Source: Borreliella mayonii
Lineage (GTDB): Bacteria > Spirochaetota > Spirochaetia > Borreliales > Borreliaceae
Assembly (NCBI RefSeq): GCF_001945665.1
Contig: NZ_CP015780.1
Span: 310,001 to 374,000, forward strand
Length of the DNA: 64,000 bases
Direction of reading: 5' to 3'
Both the position numbers and the translations under genes were made by a program. Below the pieces are notes generated by a model. The model saw only the letters and a program-made list of their open reading frames with translations. It searched no databases and was not told the DNA's origin. Shown in pieces: positions 17,524 to 27,375 of this stretch. Positions within the stretch are counted from its first letter, which is position 1. Each line of letters begins with the position of its first letter.

Positions 17524-18615
17524 TCAAAACTCTCTAGGACGCAATAAATGCAATTCATTAACATTTAAATTACTAGTAATATCATCATTTGAACGTCTTA
17601 AATACATCTTTAAAGAATGGATTGTTTTAATAAAATTGTTTTTTAAAACATTTTTATTAGCTTTGTAATCTTTTAAAAATTTTGAAATGGGCCCGTGAAC
17701 AGTTGTTGAATTATCAAAAAAAGTAGAAAAATATTTCAAAACATCATCTACAAAATAAAACCTATTAGCCAAATCAACAAAATTATTAAAAAGCACTCCA
17801 ATTCTACCCTTTAAATAATTAACATTTTTAATCATATCAACCCTGTTACCAAATTTATAATTTTTATCTTCCAGGCTCCATTTTGAATATATAGAATTAA
17901 ATTTAAAATCTTTCATTAAATAATTATACATAAAATTAAATCTAAAACTATCTTCAATATATTTTAAAATGAAAAAATATAAAACCCTTTTATTTAAAGA
18001 CATAAAATTATCTTTAGCCATCCTTATAAAATTTTGATTAACACCCTTTAAAGTACCTTCATTAACTTTGTGTAAAAAAGAATTTCCATTAAAAAGCAAA
18101 AGACTAGTATTGGGAAAAATTAAATATTCGGATTTATTAATGTGCCTGACGCTACCCTTGTAAACATTAATAAAACAATTATTAAAATAATCGCTATTGA
18201 CATAAAATTTTGAAACATTTTCGGCTTTAAATAGATTATTGTCTATTATAACAGAGAATGAAGATCCTTTAACAATGTTATGAATTATAGCATCAACACT
18301 TCCTTTAAATAAATATACTTTTGCATCTTGCAAATCTTTAAGAGAAGAATAAAACACAAAACTATTTGTATTGGAATAAAAAATTAAATCTGCAGAAATA
18401 CCATTTATTTCATATAAATTTATTTTTAGCTTTGAATTTTCTCCAACCTCAATAAAATCATACTCAAAAATTTCGTCATCTAAATCCAGCTTGACAGGAA
18501 ATGTATTTCTAATAACACTAACTTTGCCTTCTATTTCTTTTACAACTGCCACTTGAGAAAATAAAGCCCTACTTGAAAGCAATATTAAAAGGATAAAATG
18601 ATATATTCTAAAAAT
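17524..18615 (-). CDS. Exported FecR-domain-like protein, probable AUU start
   Basis: The 363-residue reading starts at ATT (18615). The only ordinary start near, TTG at 18582, has no Shine-Dalgarno sequence and would cut a clear signal peptide in half. From ATT the protein begins with a basic/hydrophobic signal (IFRIYHFILLILLSS, then ALFSQ). An AGGAG lies 6 nt before the ATT and a TATAAT at 18657-18652 gives a leader of about 30 nt. After the signal, residues about 35-150 (VKEIEGKVSVIR, FIEVGENSKLKINLYE, VYLFKGSVDAII, GSSFSVII) resemble a FecR-type domain; the rest is helical. Recalled as BB0322. It is divergent from BB0323. Confidence 0.7.
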   Translation of the reverse strand: MFRIYHFILLILLSSRALFSQVAVVKEIEGKVSVIRNTFPVKLDLDDEIFEYDFIEVGENSKLKINLYEINGISADLIFYSNTNSFVFYSSLKDLQDAKVYLFKGSVDAIIHNIVKGSSFSVIIDNNLFKAENVSKFYVNSDYFNNCFINVYKGSVRHINKSEYLIFPNTSLLLFNGNSFLHKVNEGTLKGVNQNFIRMAKDNFMSLNKRVLYFFILKYIEDSFRFNFMYNYLMKDFKFNSIYSKWSLEDKNYKFGNRVDMIKNVNYLKGRIGVLFNNFVDLANRFYFVDDVLKYFSTFFDNSTTVHGPISKFLKDYKANKNVLKNNFIKTIHSLKMYLRRSNDDITSNLNVNELHLLRPREF

Positions 18616-18626
18616 ATAGTTCTCCT
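18613..18626 (-). promoter_or_regulatory. Ribosome binding site and unusual ATT start
   Basis: AGGAG at 18626-18622, a 6 nt spacer, then ATT at 18615-18613, in frame with a signal peptide and the downstream protein. No ATG, GTG or TTG is available at this spacing. AUU starts are rare, with infC as the known example. Confidence 0.55.
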
Positions 18627-18651
18627 GATCTTTGAAAAACTCATAAATTTA

Positions 18652-18657
18652 ATTATA
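18652..18657 (-). promoter_or_regulatory. Candidate -10 of the FecR-like gene
   Basis: Perfect TATAAT on the minus strand. A start about 7 nt downstream gives a leader of about 30 nt to the ATT at 18615. No good -35 element is seen. Confidence 0.4.
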
Positions 18658-18744
18658 CCTTGTTTTACATAAATTTATTATACTTTGAACAATAATGAAA
18701 AAGAAGTATAATTTAATTTAAGAATTAAAAATATTAAGTTTTTG

Positions 18745-18773
18745 TTGACATACTATAATTGCTATGCTAATAA
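18745..18773 (+). promoter_or_regulatory. Candidate promoter of the LysM lipoprotein gene
   Basis: Perfect -35 TTGACA (18745-18750), 17 bp spacer, and an extended -10 TGC-TAATAA (18765-18773). The hexamer itself matches only in part, but the TGn extension compensates. The leader would be about 70 nt and ends in AGAAGGGTG before the ATG at 18850. Confidence 0.6.
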
Positions 18774-18837
18774 AATAGTAAAAGCTTTAATATTTAGAGA
18801 TTCTTACTTTAAAGATTAATAGAAGCCAAGTTATTAG

Positions 18838-19986
<1,149 letters not shown>

Positions 19987-20006
19987 AGCAAAAACAATCA
20001 TATAGC

Positions 20007-20033
20007 AAAGCAAGGCTTAAAAGGCCTTGCTTT
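20007..20033 (+). terminator. Intrinsic terminator after the LysM lipoprotein gene
   Basis: A perfect 10 bp stem (AAAGCAAGGC, 20007-20016, with GCCTTGCTTT, 20024-20033), 7 nt loop, followed by a T-rich run (CTTGTTTT). It lies 21 bp after the stop at 19986. Confidence 0.8.
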
Positions 20034-20087
20034 CTTGTTTTATATCTAATAAAATTAAACAATAAAAACATTCTAAAAGAGACAAAA

Positions 20088-20453
20088 ATGAAGAAACTAA
20101 TATTACTAAACTTAATATTTATTTCCTGCTATACAATTAACTTAAAAAAATTAACAAAACAAACTCCTTATGGAATTTATCTCAGAGAAGCTCAAAAAGC
20201 TATCAATGTTAATGATTATAACTCTGCTTTAAAAGCATACGAAAAAATGATTCAAAATTTCAATCATAATCCAAATATAGTTGCTACTGGTAAATATGAA
20301 ATCGCATTCATATACTATACAACAAACAAAATAGAAAAAGCAAAAAAAATCTTTGAAGATCTAATAGAAAATAATATGGAAATGCCTAAATGGATCAAAC
20401 CTTTAGCTAAAAAAATATTAAATAAAATAGAAAATAATAATTTAAAAAAATAA
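20088..20453 (+). CDS. BamD-like lipoprotein BB0324
   Basis: A small lipoprotein of 121 residues with lipobox IFISC (cysteine 14) and two TPR-type helix pairs (about 32-105: YLREAQKAINVNDYNSALKAYEKMI, then ATGKYEIAFIYYTTNKIEKAKKIFEDLI). In B. burgdorferi BB0324 was found in a complex with BamA (BB0795) and described as equal to the N-terminal half of BamD (recalled). It is about half the normal BamD length, so the C-terminal TPRs are missing. It lies 100 bp after the LysM gene, beyond a terminator, so it needs its own promoter. The stop is 6 bp from that of the convergent vWA gene. Confidence 0.85.
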   Translation: MKKLILLNLIFISCYTINLKKLTKQTPYGIYLREAQKAINVNDYNSALKAYEKMIQNFNHNPNIVATGKYEIAFIYYTTNKIEKAKKIFEDLIENNMEMPKWIKPLAKKILNKIENNNLKK

Positions 20454-20459
20454 AAATTT

Positions 20460-21569
20460 TTACTGGAATATTATTCCATAAATTGTAATATCTTTTTCCT
20501 TTGCGGAATTGATAACGTCTTTATAAACAACAGACCCTCTTGGATACTCATGAGGAGGTGCATCTCCTATAACAATAATAAATCTTCTTTCTGCCCGCCA
20601 ATCAAACTGAGTTATGGCAGCATCAATTCCCTCAAACACAGCCTCTGGATAATCTCCACCGCCACCAACATTAACATATTTAAGAATATTATTTAAATAA
20701 GGAATAGTATTAAAATCAAAAGCTTTGGTTAAAAAATCTTCAAGATAGTCCTTATAAAAAACAAGACCTATCCTGTAGGATTTAAACTTTTGAAGTTGAG
20801 GTTCTATTATTGAGAATAAATGCTCTTTTAGAATCTCAATATTACCTTTCATACTATCAGTAACGTCAACTACAAGCACTAGATCTAAATCATAAACTGA
20901 ATCTTCTGAGTTTTTTAAAATTTTGTTTATTTTATCAACAATATCAATGCCATTATTAGCAACAATAACCTCATCTGAAAATTTTGTAAAAGTATCTTTT
21001 AATTCATTAAACTCAATTTTTCCTTGATTTTGGGTATCCTTGAAAAGCAATTCATAAGCATTATCTTGATACCTACCTAAATAATCATTATATTTTTTCT
21101 CAAAAGATCTTATAGAAAACCAAAAGGGCTCTTTTTTACTTTTTAATATTTCTAAGTCAATCTCACCACTTCTTGTTGAAAAATTTGGAAATCCATATTT
21201 TAATTTTTTTGGAATCAATATATGAAAAGCTTCTCCAAACTTTTTATTAGGAACAGGAGTGGAAGATGTTAATGATAAAAGTTCTTTATTCTTAATAACT
21301 CTTCCATTTAAAATCCGAATTTCATCTCCATTAACCTTATTATAACTTAATGTACGAAATGAATAAGTAGCCACATCTTTTTTCTTGTCAGGAATCTCAA
21401 AAGATTCTGTTAATATTACCGATTTGATTGAAGGTTTTTTTCTAATAAAAAGATGAAATCCTTCTTCATGAGCTTCAACATAAACATCATCAATACCTAT
21501 TTTTAAAGAACTATCTTCAAGTCCAAACAAACAAAAACTAATAAAAAGAAATAAAAAAATTTTCTTCAT
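20460..21569 (-). CDS. Exported von Willebrand factor A domain protein
   Basis: A protein of 369 residues with a signal peptide (about 1-16) and no lipobox. Residues about 225-369 form a vWA domain: LDLVLVVDVTDSMKG with the metal-site residues D235, T237 and S239 (DxTxS in place of the common DxSxS), GGGGDYPEAVFEGIDAA, and FIIVIGDAPPH. The N-terminal 200 residues are beta-rich and unrecognised. It is the last gene of a unit with FlcA and an acyltransferase, 50 bp after flcA. A metal-dependent binding role in the periplasm is likely; the ligand is unknown. Confidence 0.82.
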   Translation of the reverse strand: MKKIFLFLFISFCLFGLEDSSLKIGIDDVYVEAHEEGFHLFIRKKPSIKSVILTESFEIPDKKKDVATYSFRTLSYNKVNGDEIRILNGRVIKNKELLSLTSSTPVPNKKFGEAFHILIPKKLKYGFPNFSTRSGEIDLEILKSKKEPFWFSIRSFEKKYNDYLGRYQDNAYELLFKDTQNQGKIEFNELKDTFTKFSDEVIVANNGIDIVDKINKILKNSEDSVYDLDLVLVVDVTDSMKGNIEILKEHLFSIIEPQLQKFKSYRIGLVFYKDYLEDFLTKAFDFNTIPYLNNILKYVNVGGGGDYPEAVFEGIDAAITQFDWRAERRFIIVIGDAPPHEYPRGSVVYKDVINSAKEKDITIYGIIFQ

Positions 21570-21619
21570 AAGGAAAATACCCTCATAAATAACTCAAAAC
21601 CAATAAATAATATCTATAA

Positions 21620-24424
21620 TTAAAGTTTTTCGGATAAATTTTCATAAAACAAAACATTTGATTTAGAAAAACTATTCTTAAAAATATTTCTGAGATTTAA
21701 ACTAGCAAGATCTTTTTTAACGCTTTTTACCATATCTTCATCTCTATTTAATATATCAAAAATCTTAGCTGATTCGCTTAAATTGCTAACTCCAGAATTA
21801 AAAAGCTTAGTATCTCTTATGGATGAAAAAGAAGCCATTACTTCTACAACTCCAAGATTATTATAAGTCTCAATTTCTTTTAATAAAAGAGTTTTATGAT
21901 AATCATTTTCCTTGGGATTAAAATTTAAAACATTAGCCTTCTCTAGTTCTAAATTTTGCATAACCCTTAAATAATAACTCCTAGAAGCCAAAAAATCGCC
22001 TATCTTATAAAGAGTTAAGGCAATAGAATTTAAAACTTCATTACTACTTGAAAACCCCGCCATGCTCTCTACTTTAAATAAATATTTCAATGCATCATCA
22101 TAATTATTTTCCTTGTAACTAAGTAGTCCGACCTTATAGTAAACATCTGGATAATCAACACCCTCATTTATTGCCAATTTGTAAGAAGCTATCGCAGACT
22201 TAAAATCATTTAAAGATCTAAGAATATCACCCTGCTTTTCATAAATTGAAGAAATCTCCTTAGATCCTTTTATAAGATTATGTTTTTTATAAAAAGAATA
22301 ATCGCTTAAAGCTAAACCAATAATATTGCTAGCCCTAAGAGAATCCCGAGACTTTTCATAAATGTCTGCTAAAATTTTATAAGCCAATATCTTGTCCCCA
22401 GCATCTTCAATTAAATTTTTATGCCTAAAGCTATTTAATGCTTTAAGCAAATACACTTCAGCCTTCTTAAAATCCCCTATGTAATAAGAATATCTTCCAC
22501 TTTCAAAAAGTGCCTTGTCGTAATTAGGATTTTTATCTAATATTTTCCTAAGAATGTATTCAATCTCTGAATTCATATTAACATTATTGTCAAACTTGAA
22601 AATAGTTCTGCCATCATTTCTTTTAAAATCAGAGAATTCCTTATTTAATAAATTCGTTTGCCCATTAAGATAATTTAAATTTATAGCAAGACTATTTGCC
22701 CTCTGATTATAAGTCACAAAAGAACTATACTTGTCTATCAGCTTTTTAGCATATTTTGTGTAAACAGCTTCATCAATATCTAGAATTTCATTTGACTTAA
22801 TAAAATTATTAACATTGTCAGACTCAGTATCTAAATTAGCTTCAATATAAGCATTGAAAAGTTTAAATAAAATTTCCTTTTTTTGTCCATATTTAGAAAG
22901 CACAACCGTATAGCTATTAATACTATCTTTATAGTAGTTAGAATTTGTCTTAGCCCATTTAAAATAATTATCCCCCTTTAATACCAAAGCATCATAATCG
23001 TAAAGATCGTAAGATATAACCTCATCAAGTATTGAATTAGCCTCAGAATGTTCTCCAAGATTAATTTTCATAGAAGCATACGCAATATATCCTTCCTTAT
23101 TAAACTTTTTTCGCCTTCTACTTATAAAATCTTTAGAAAAAGGCTCAATCGTAAACAATTCCTCATACTTCTCTTCAGCACTATCAAAATCTCTAACATC
23201 TTCAAACGCTTTAGCATAATTGACAAACCATTTATCATCAGGCCTAATATAATAAGCATCTCTAAAAATAGCTTTTGCAAGCTCTCTTTTATTTGCATAT
23301 ATAGATTCTATACCCTCTTTATACTTGCTCTCAGAAGCAACATAAAAAAATACCACATCCACTATAAGATACAAAGAAACCAAAACTAAAACAACAAAAA
23401 GAGAAGCTATTTTTATCAAAGGTAATAAAGCCCTTGAGACTCTATAGCTCAATTTCTGCTGAAGCTTGCTAAATTCTTCCGCCTTAAAATAAATTGCGGG
23501 CAATTTAATAGATCGCCCAACAATATCCCCTACAAATTTAGCAATAAATTTCAACCTTTTTGTATTTTTTTCAACAAGATCAACTAACGCTTCAAGTTTA
23601 AACCTTGAAACATTCTCCTTAGTTAAAGCCTCAGCAATTGCGATTCTTAAATTTCTCGGATAAGAATTCAAATGCTTTAAAAATAATGGATAATTAACCT
23701 TAAATTCAAAACGTTTAGAATTTTCATTTCGATCATACTCTAGAAATTTAAAATCATCTGCAACATTTTCAAAATCATCGTCATTAACACTTAAATTCAA
23801 ACTATCTCCAACAAACATCTCTGCTTGTTCATCTGTTTGACTTTTGTCATTTACCGCATCACCAATATCAAATTCATTAGATTTATTAGATTGTAAAAAA
23901 TCATCATCCTCTGAAACATAAGAATCATTGCTGGCTTCAAAAAAATTATTATTGCTTTGATTGTTAATTAATTCCTCAGAATTAAGTTTTGAAGAATTAA
24001 TTAAATTATCAAAATCAAGCTTAGAAGCAATTTCTAAATCAATAGAATTATCATCAAGAACTTTATCAATATCATTTTCAAAAGAATCACTAGAAGAAAC
24101 GTCAAAGTCATTATTCAAAGCTGAAAGCTCTGAATCCATATCAACCCTCAAGTCAGAACCACTTAAAGGTAAATTGTCATTAAAAATGTCAGAATAGGAT
24201 AATTTATCCTCACTCTCAAGAGCATCAAGCATAAAATTTAAATCAAGCTCATCATCATTTTCCTCTAAATCAAGATCTTCACTTATCCAAGGAACAATAC
24301 TCTCTCCAGGCTCAGGAAGCTTAACATCCATACTCACGCCAAAAGATTCTTTAGATAATCTTTCATTAGAAAGATTATCTAATATTTCTCTTTTAAACTG
24401 TTTTATCTTATCTATATCAGGCAT
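21620..24424 (-). CDS. flcA: Flagellar motor collar protein FlcA (TPR, BB0326-like)
   Basis: A 934-residue protein recalled as FlcA (BB0326), which builds the spirochaete-specific collar around the periplasmic flagellar motor and helps place the stator. An acidic, low-complexity cytoplasmic part (1-about 230, rich in D, S, E and N) is followed by a helical region, one membrane helix (about 335-363) and a periplasmic C-terminal part of about 570 residues made of TPR-type repeats (for example NKRELAKAIFRDAYYIRPDD, DYDALVLKGDNYFKWAK, ALFESGRYSYYIGDFKKAEVY, DVYYKVGLLSYKENNYDDALKYL). It starts 20 bp after the acyltransferase gene. Confidence 0.9.
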   Translation of the reverse strand: MPDIDKIKQFKREILDNLSNERLSKESFGVSMDVKLPEPGESIVPWISEDLDLEENDDELDLNFMLDALESEDKLSYSDIFNDNLPLSGSDLRVDMDSELSALNNDFDVSSSDSFENDIDKVLDDNSIDLEIASKLDFDNLINSSKLNSEELINNQSNNNFFEASNDSYVSEDDDFLQSNKSNEFDIGDAVNDKSQTDEQAEMFVGDSLNLSVNDDDFENVADDFKFLEYDRNENSKRFEFKVNYPLFLKHLNSYPRNLRIAIAEALTKENVSRFKLEALVDLVEKNTKRLKFIAKFVGDIVGRSIKLPAIYFKAEEFSKLQQKLSYRVSRALLPLIKIASLFVVLVLVSLYLIVDVVFFYVASESKYKEGIESIYANKRELAKAIFRDAYYIRPDDKWFVNYAKAFEDVRDFDSAEEKYEELFTIEPFSKDFISRRRKKFNKEGYIAYASMKINLGEHSEANSILDEVISYDLYDYDALVLKGDNYFKWAKTNSNYYKDSINSYTVVLSKYGQKKEILFKLFNAYIEANLDTESDNVNNFIKSNEILDIDEAVYTKYAKKLIDKYSSFVTYNQRANSLAINLNYLNGQTNLLNKEFSDFKRNDGRTIFKFDNNVNMNSEIEYILRKILDKNPNYDKALFESGRYSYYIGDFKKAEVYLLKALNSFRHKNLIEDAGDKILAYKILADIYEKSRDSLRASNIIGLALSDYSFYKKHNLIKGSKEISSIYEKQGDILRSLNDFKSAIASYKLAINEGVDYPDVYYKVGLLSYKENNYDDALKYLFKVESMAGFSSSNEVLNSIALTLYKIGDFLASRSYYLRVMQNLELEKANVLNFNPKENDYHKTLLLKEIETYNNLGVVEVMASFSSIRDTKLFNSGVSNLSESAKIFDILNRDEDMVKSVKKDLASLNLRNIFKNSFSKSNVLFYENLSEKL

Positions 24425-24444
24425 ATTGCAATCAAGTTCCTAGC

Positions 24445-25341
24445 TCATAAAAAGCTCTTTTTATACACTTCAAAACCTTCTGTATGAAGAACACTAAAAC
24501 GATTTTCTAAATCTTCAGCAATTTTTAAACCCAAAACTTCCTTTGTAATCTCTGTCTGGGAATCTTTCAAAGTATTTAAAATTTTATCCCTATACTCAAC
24601 AATACTTATAACCTTGTCAGCATTATATATAAGAGAATCTCTTTTAAAAACATCGTGAGACATATCTCCATCTTCAGAAACTTCTAAAACATTTCCATTG
24701 ACTCCAATCATCAAATAATAATCAAAAATTTTAAAATAATTGCCAATTTCTAAAATTATTTTTTTTGTTTCAGGCCTTCCTTTTCTATACCTAGTAGCAG
24801 TAGGAAAAATAAGTATAATGTACCCACTATTTTTCTTTTCATAAATATACTTCATAGAATTAGCATTAAAAACACGCCTTTGCCTAGCATGCTCTAAACC
24901 AACCCCAACAAATGCGTGTGGTGGATAAACTAATATTGCATTGTATCCTAAAGAAAGAGTTTTAACAAATAAATTATCTCTGAAAAGCTTAACTCCAGCT
25001 ATTGGAATAATATGATCTGCAATATCATGATAACCCATTTTGTAAAGTAAAAACTGAAAACAAGGAAAATCAAAATTACTATAATGCTCCATTAATATAA
25101 TTGAAGACTTGCCCGATTTAGTCTTTTTATAAAGTTCTATAATATTTTGCATGCCAACAATGGTAGATCCACTCTCAAGAAGTCTCTCTATCATTCTATC
25201 TGCCAATCTTCTACTATTAGAATCCGCATTGCGATAAGATTTATCCAAATAATTAACATTTTCAACAGACTTAAATTGACTTATAAAGTCGCTTTCCATG
25301 TCTTTAAAATATTTATCAAAACTTTCATTTTGTACAAGCAT
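24445..25341 (-). CDS. Acyltransferase of the PlsC/glycerol-phosphate acyltransferase type
   Basis: A protein of 298 residues with no clear membrane segment. It has the catalytic HX4D motif at H86-D91 (LMEHYSNFDFP) and a second conserved block IILIFPTATRYRKGRPETKK, which resembles the EGTRS substrate-phosphate block of the family. This fits transfer of fatty acyl chains to a glycerol phosphate or lysophospholipid. Borrelia scavenges fatty acids (established knowledge). It is the first gene of the unit with flcA and the vWA gene; the link between lipid acylation and the flagellar collar is not obvious. The ATG at 25341 has AAAGGGTG upstream. Confidence 0.8.
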   Translation of the reverse strand: MLVQNESFDKYFKDMESDFISQFKSVENVNYLDKSYRNADSNSRRLADRMIERLLESGSTIVGMQNIIELYKKTKSGKSSIILMEHYSNFDFPCFQFLLYKMGYHDIADHIIPIAGVKLFRDNLFVKTLSLGYNAILVYPPHAFVGVGLEHARQRRVFNANSMKYIYEKKNSGYIILIFPTATRYRKGRPETKKIILEIGNYFKIFDYYLMIGVNGNVLEVSEDGDMSHDVFKRDSLIYNADKVISIVEYRDKILNTLKDSQTEITKEVLGLKIAEDLENRFSVLHTEGFEVYKKSFL

Positions 25342-25505
25342 AAAACCAGCACCCTTTAAATCATTACATGTTGCTGCTTAACCATTAGTTACATTATTTT
25401 ATTTACTGCAGACAAACATCTATAAAACTAACAATAAATAACTAATATTAAACAAGCATACATTTTTGAAAACATTTCAAACCATTATACCTTATTTATT
25501 ACACA

Positions 25506-25604
25506 AATTAAAGTAAAATTTTAGCTTGCAGCAATAGATAAAATAATACTAAAACCCATTTAAATTAGTAGACTTTTTTTATTGTAAGAATTAAAGTAAA
25601 ATTT
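25506..25604. repeat. 16 bp direct repeat upstream of oppA1
   Basis: AATTAAAGTAAAATTT occurs exactly at 25506-25521 and 25589-25604, 83 bp apart, the second copy ending just before the TATAAT at 25608. Such a pair is unlikely by chance even at this AT content and could be a regulator binding site. Confidence 0.6.
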
Positions 25605-25607
25605 AAA

Positions 25608-25613
25608 TATAAT
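25608..25613 (+). promoter_or_regulatory. Candidate -10 of oppA1
   Basis: Perfect TATAAT. The nearest -35-like TTGTAA (25582-25587) is 20 bp away, which is long. The transcript leader would be about 115-120 nt. Confidence 0.35.
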
Positions 25614-25655
25614 ACAAATCAAAGTACTGGAGGCATACATCTTTATAAAATAAAT

Positions 25656-25695
25656 ATTCTTTATTAAAATTTATTAAAAAAGATTAATAAAGAAT
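25656..25695 (+). repeat. Inverted repeat in the oppA1 leader
   Basis: ATTCTTTATTAA at 25656-25667 pairs perfectly with TTAATAAAGAAT at 25684-25695 across a 16 nt loop. It has no U-tract, so it is not a standard terminator; it ends 42 nt before the oppA1 start codon. Confidence 0.55.
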
Positions 25696-25737
25696 CAGCA
25701 TAACAAATATATAAAAATATTGAAAAAGGAAAATCCC

Positions 25738-27309
25738 ATGAAATACACAAAAATAGCCTTGATGCTAATCGCTTTCTCTTTAATAGCCTGCATTAATAAT
25801 GCTAAAAAAGAAAAAATAGTTTTCAGAGTATCAAATTTAAGCGAGCCATCATCACTTGATCCTCAGCTCTCAACAGACCTTTACAGTAGCAATATTATTA
25901 AAAACCTATTCTTAGGCCTAGCAGTAAAAGATTCTCAAACTGGAAAATATAAGCCAGGACTTGCAAAAAGCTGGAATATTTCTGAAGATGGAACTATTTA
26001 CACATTTAACCTAAGAGAAGATATAGTTTGGAGCGATGGAGTTGCCATTACTGCTGAGAATATAAAAAAATCATATCTGAGAATTTTAAATAAAAAAACA
26101 GCTGCATTGTATGCTAATTTAATAAAATCTACAATAAAAAACGCACAGGAATATTTTGATGAGACAGTATCTGAATCTGAGCTTGGCATAAAAGCTATTA
26201 ACAGTAAAACCTTAGAAATAACACTAACATCTCCAAAGCCTTATTTTCCTGATATGCTAACAAACACAGCATACATACCAGTTCCAATGCATATTGTTGA
26301 AAAATATGGAGAAAATTGGACAAATCCTGAAAATATAGTTGTTAATGGTGCATACAAACTTAAAGAAAGATCAATTAACGATAAAATTGTAATAGAAAAA
26401 AATGACAAATATTATAATGTAAAAAATGTAGAAATTGACGAGGTAATATTTTACCCAATAGAAGGTAGCGTGGCTTATAATATGTACATAAACGGTGAAA
26501 TCGATTTTCTACAGGGAGCAGAAAAAAATAATTTAGAAGAAATTAAAATAAGAGATGATTATTACTCTGGATTAAAAAATGGAATGGCATACATAGCGTT
26601 CAATACGACCATAAAGCCACTAGACAATTTAAAGGTTCGACAAGCCCTCTCACTTGCTATTGACAGAGAAACTTTAACCAAAATAGTTTTAAAAGGAAGT
26701 TCAGATCCAACAAGAAACCTAACTCCAAAATTTGATAATTATTCTTATGGAAAAAATTTAATACTATTTGATCCTGAGAATGCAAAAAAACTTTTAGCTG
26801 AAGCTGGATATCCGGATGGGAAAGGATTCCCCACATTAAAATATAAAATATCAGGAGGAAGGCCAATAACAGCAGAATTCTTACAAGAACAATTCAAAAA
26901 AATACTAAACATTAACTTAGAAATCGAGAATGAAGAATGGACAACATTTTTAGGAAGCAGAAGAACTGGAAATTACCAAATGTCAAGTGTGGGATGGATA
27001 GGAGACTATTTTGATCCTTTAACATTCTTAGACAGCCTATTTACAACAGAAAATCATTTTTTCGGAGCATACAAATATTCAAACAAAGAGTATGATGCTT
27101 TAATAAAAAAATCTAATTTAGAGTTTGATCCAATAAAAAGACAAGACATTTTAAGGCAAGCTGAAGAGATAATAGTAGAAAAAGATTTTCCTATGGCACC
27201 TTTATATATACCCAAATCCCATTACCTTTTCAGAAATGACAAATGGACAGGTTGGGCACCAAATATTGCAGAAAGCTATTTATATGAAGATATTAAAACT
27301 AAAAAATAA
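25738..27309 (+). CDS. oppA1: Oligopeptide-binding lipoprotein OppA1
   Basis: Periplasmic lipoprotein that delivers peptides to the OppBCDF importer. The 523 residues have lipobox LIAC (cysteine 18) and the full SBP_bac_5 fold: SEPSSLDPQLSTDLYS near the N terminus, LAKSWNISEDGTIYTFNLRE, VWSDGVAITAENIKKSYLRIL, VRQALSLAIDRETLT, and a C-terminal RNDKWTGWAPN. It is the first of three tandem paralogues with about the same length. Borrelia has further plasmid-borne oppA genes (established knowledge), which suggests different peptide preferences. ATG 25738 is chosen for its AAGGA at 7 nt. Confidence 0.95.
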   Translation: MKYTKIALMLIAFSLIACINNAKKEKIVFRVSNLSEPSSLDPQLSTDLYSSNIIKNLFLGLAVKDSQTGKYKPGLAKSWNISEDGTIYTFNLREDIVWSDGVAITAENIKKSYLRILNKKTAALYANLIKSTIKNAQEYFDETVSESELGIKAINSKTLEITLTSPKPYFPDMLTNTAYIPVPMHIVEKYGENWTNPENIVVNGAYKLKERSINDKIVIEKNDKYYNVKNVEIDEVIFYPIEGSVAYNMYINGEIDFLQGAEKNNLEEIKIRDDYYSGLKNGMAYIAFNTTIKPLDNLKVRQALSLAIDRETLTKIVLKGSSDPTRNLTPKFDNYSYGKNLILFDPENAKKLLAEAGYPDGKGFPTLKYKISGGRPITAEFLQEQFKKILNINLEIENEEWTTFLGSRRTGNYQMSSVGWIGDYFDPLTFLDSLFTTENHFFGAYKYSNKEYDALIKKSNLEFDPIKRQDILRQAEEIIVEKDFPMAPLYIPKSHYLFRNDKWTGWAPNIAESYLYEDIKTKK

Positions 27310-27375
27310 TAAAGTTAAGTAAAATAAGTAATTTTAAAATTAAGATTTAAAATTAATATCTGCGGAAGGGTAATT

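Larger units (their letters stand above)
25342..25737. other. 396 bp divergent regulatory region before oppA1
   Basis: No gene is supported. It holds a 16 bp direct repeat, a TATAAT at 25608-25613, an orphan Shine-Dalgarno-like GGAGG at 25629-25633 with no start codon at a useful distance, and a 12 bp inverted repeat (25656-25667 with 25684-25695, 16 nt loop) in what would be the oppA1 leader. An upstream TTG in frame with oppA1 at 25720 is less likely as a start than the ATG at 25738, which has AAGGA 7 nt before it. A clear promoter for the acyltransferase gene was not found. Confidence 0.6.

Noticed and set aside
18585-18644. Out-of-frame ATG (18644) that opens a 19-codon frame over the start of the FecR-like gene
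   Set aside because: It has no Shine-Dalgarno, sits almost at the predicted transcript start and ends quickly; the ATT with AGGAG explains the signal peptide better. A frameshift was not needed.
23048-23389. Open frame of 113 codons on the plus strand inside flcA
   Set aside because: It is antisense to a long gene with TPR structure, has no Shine-Dalgarno and no recognisable protein features.
25720-25737. TTG start 6 codons before oppA1
   Set aside because: The ATG at 25738 has AAGGA at good spacing and gives a normal lipoprotein signal.
27329-27342. 14 bp palindrome TAATTTTAAAATTA between oppA1 and oppA2
   Set aside because: It consists only of A and T, is not followed by a T-run and is likely to occur by chance at this base composition.
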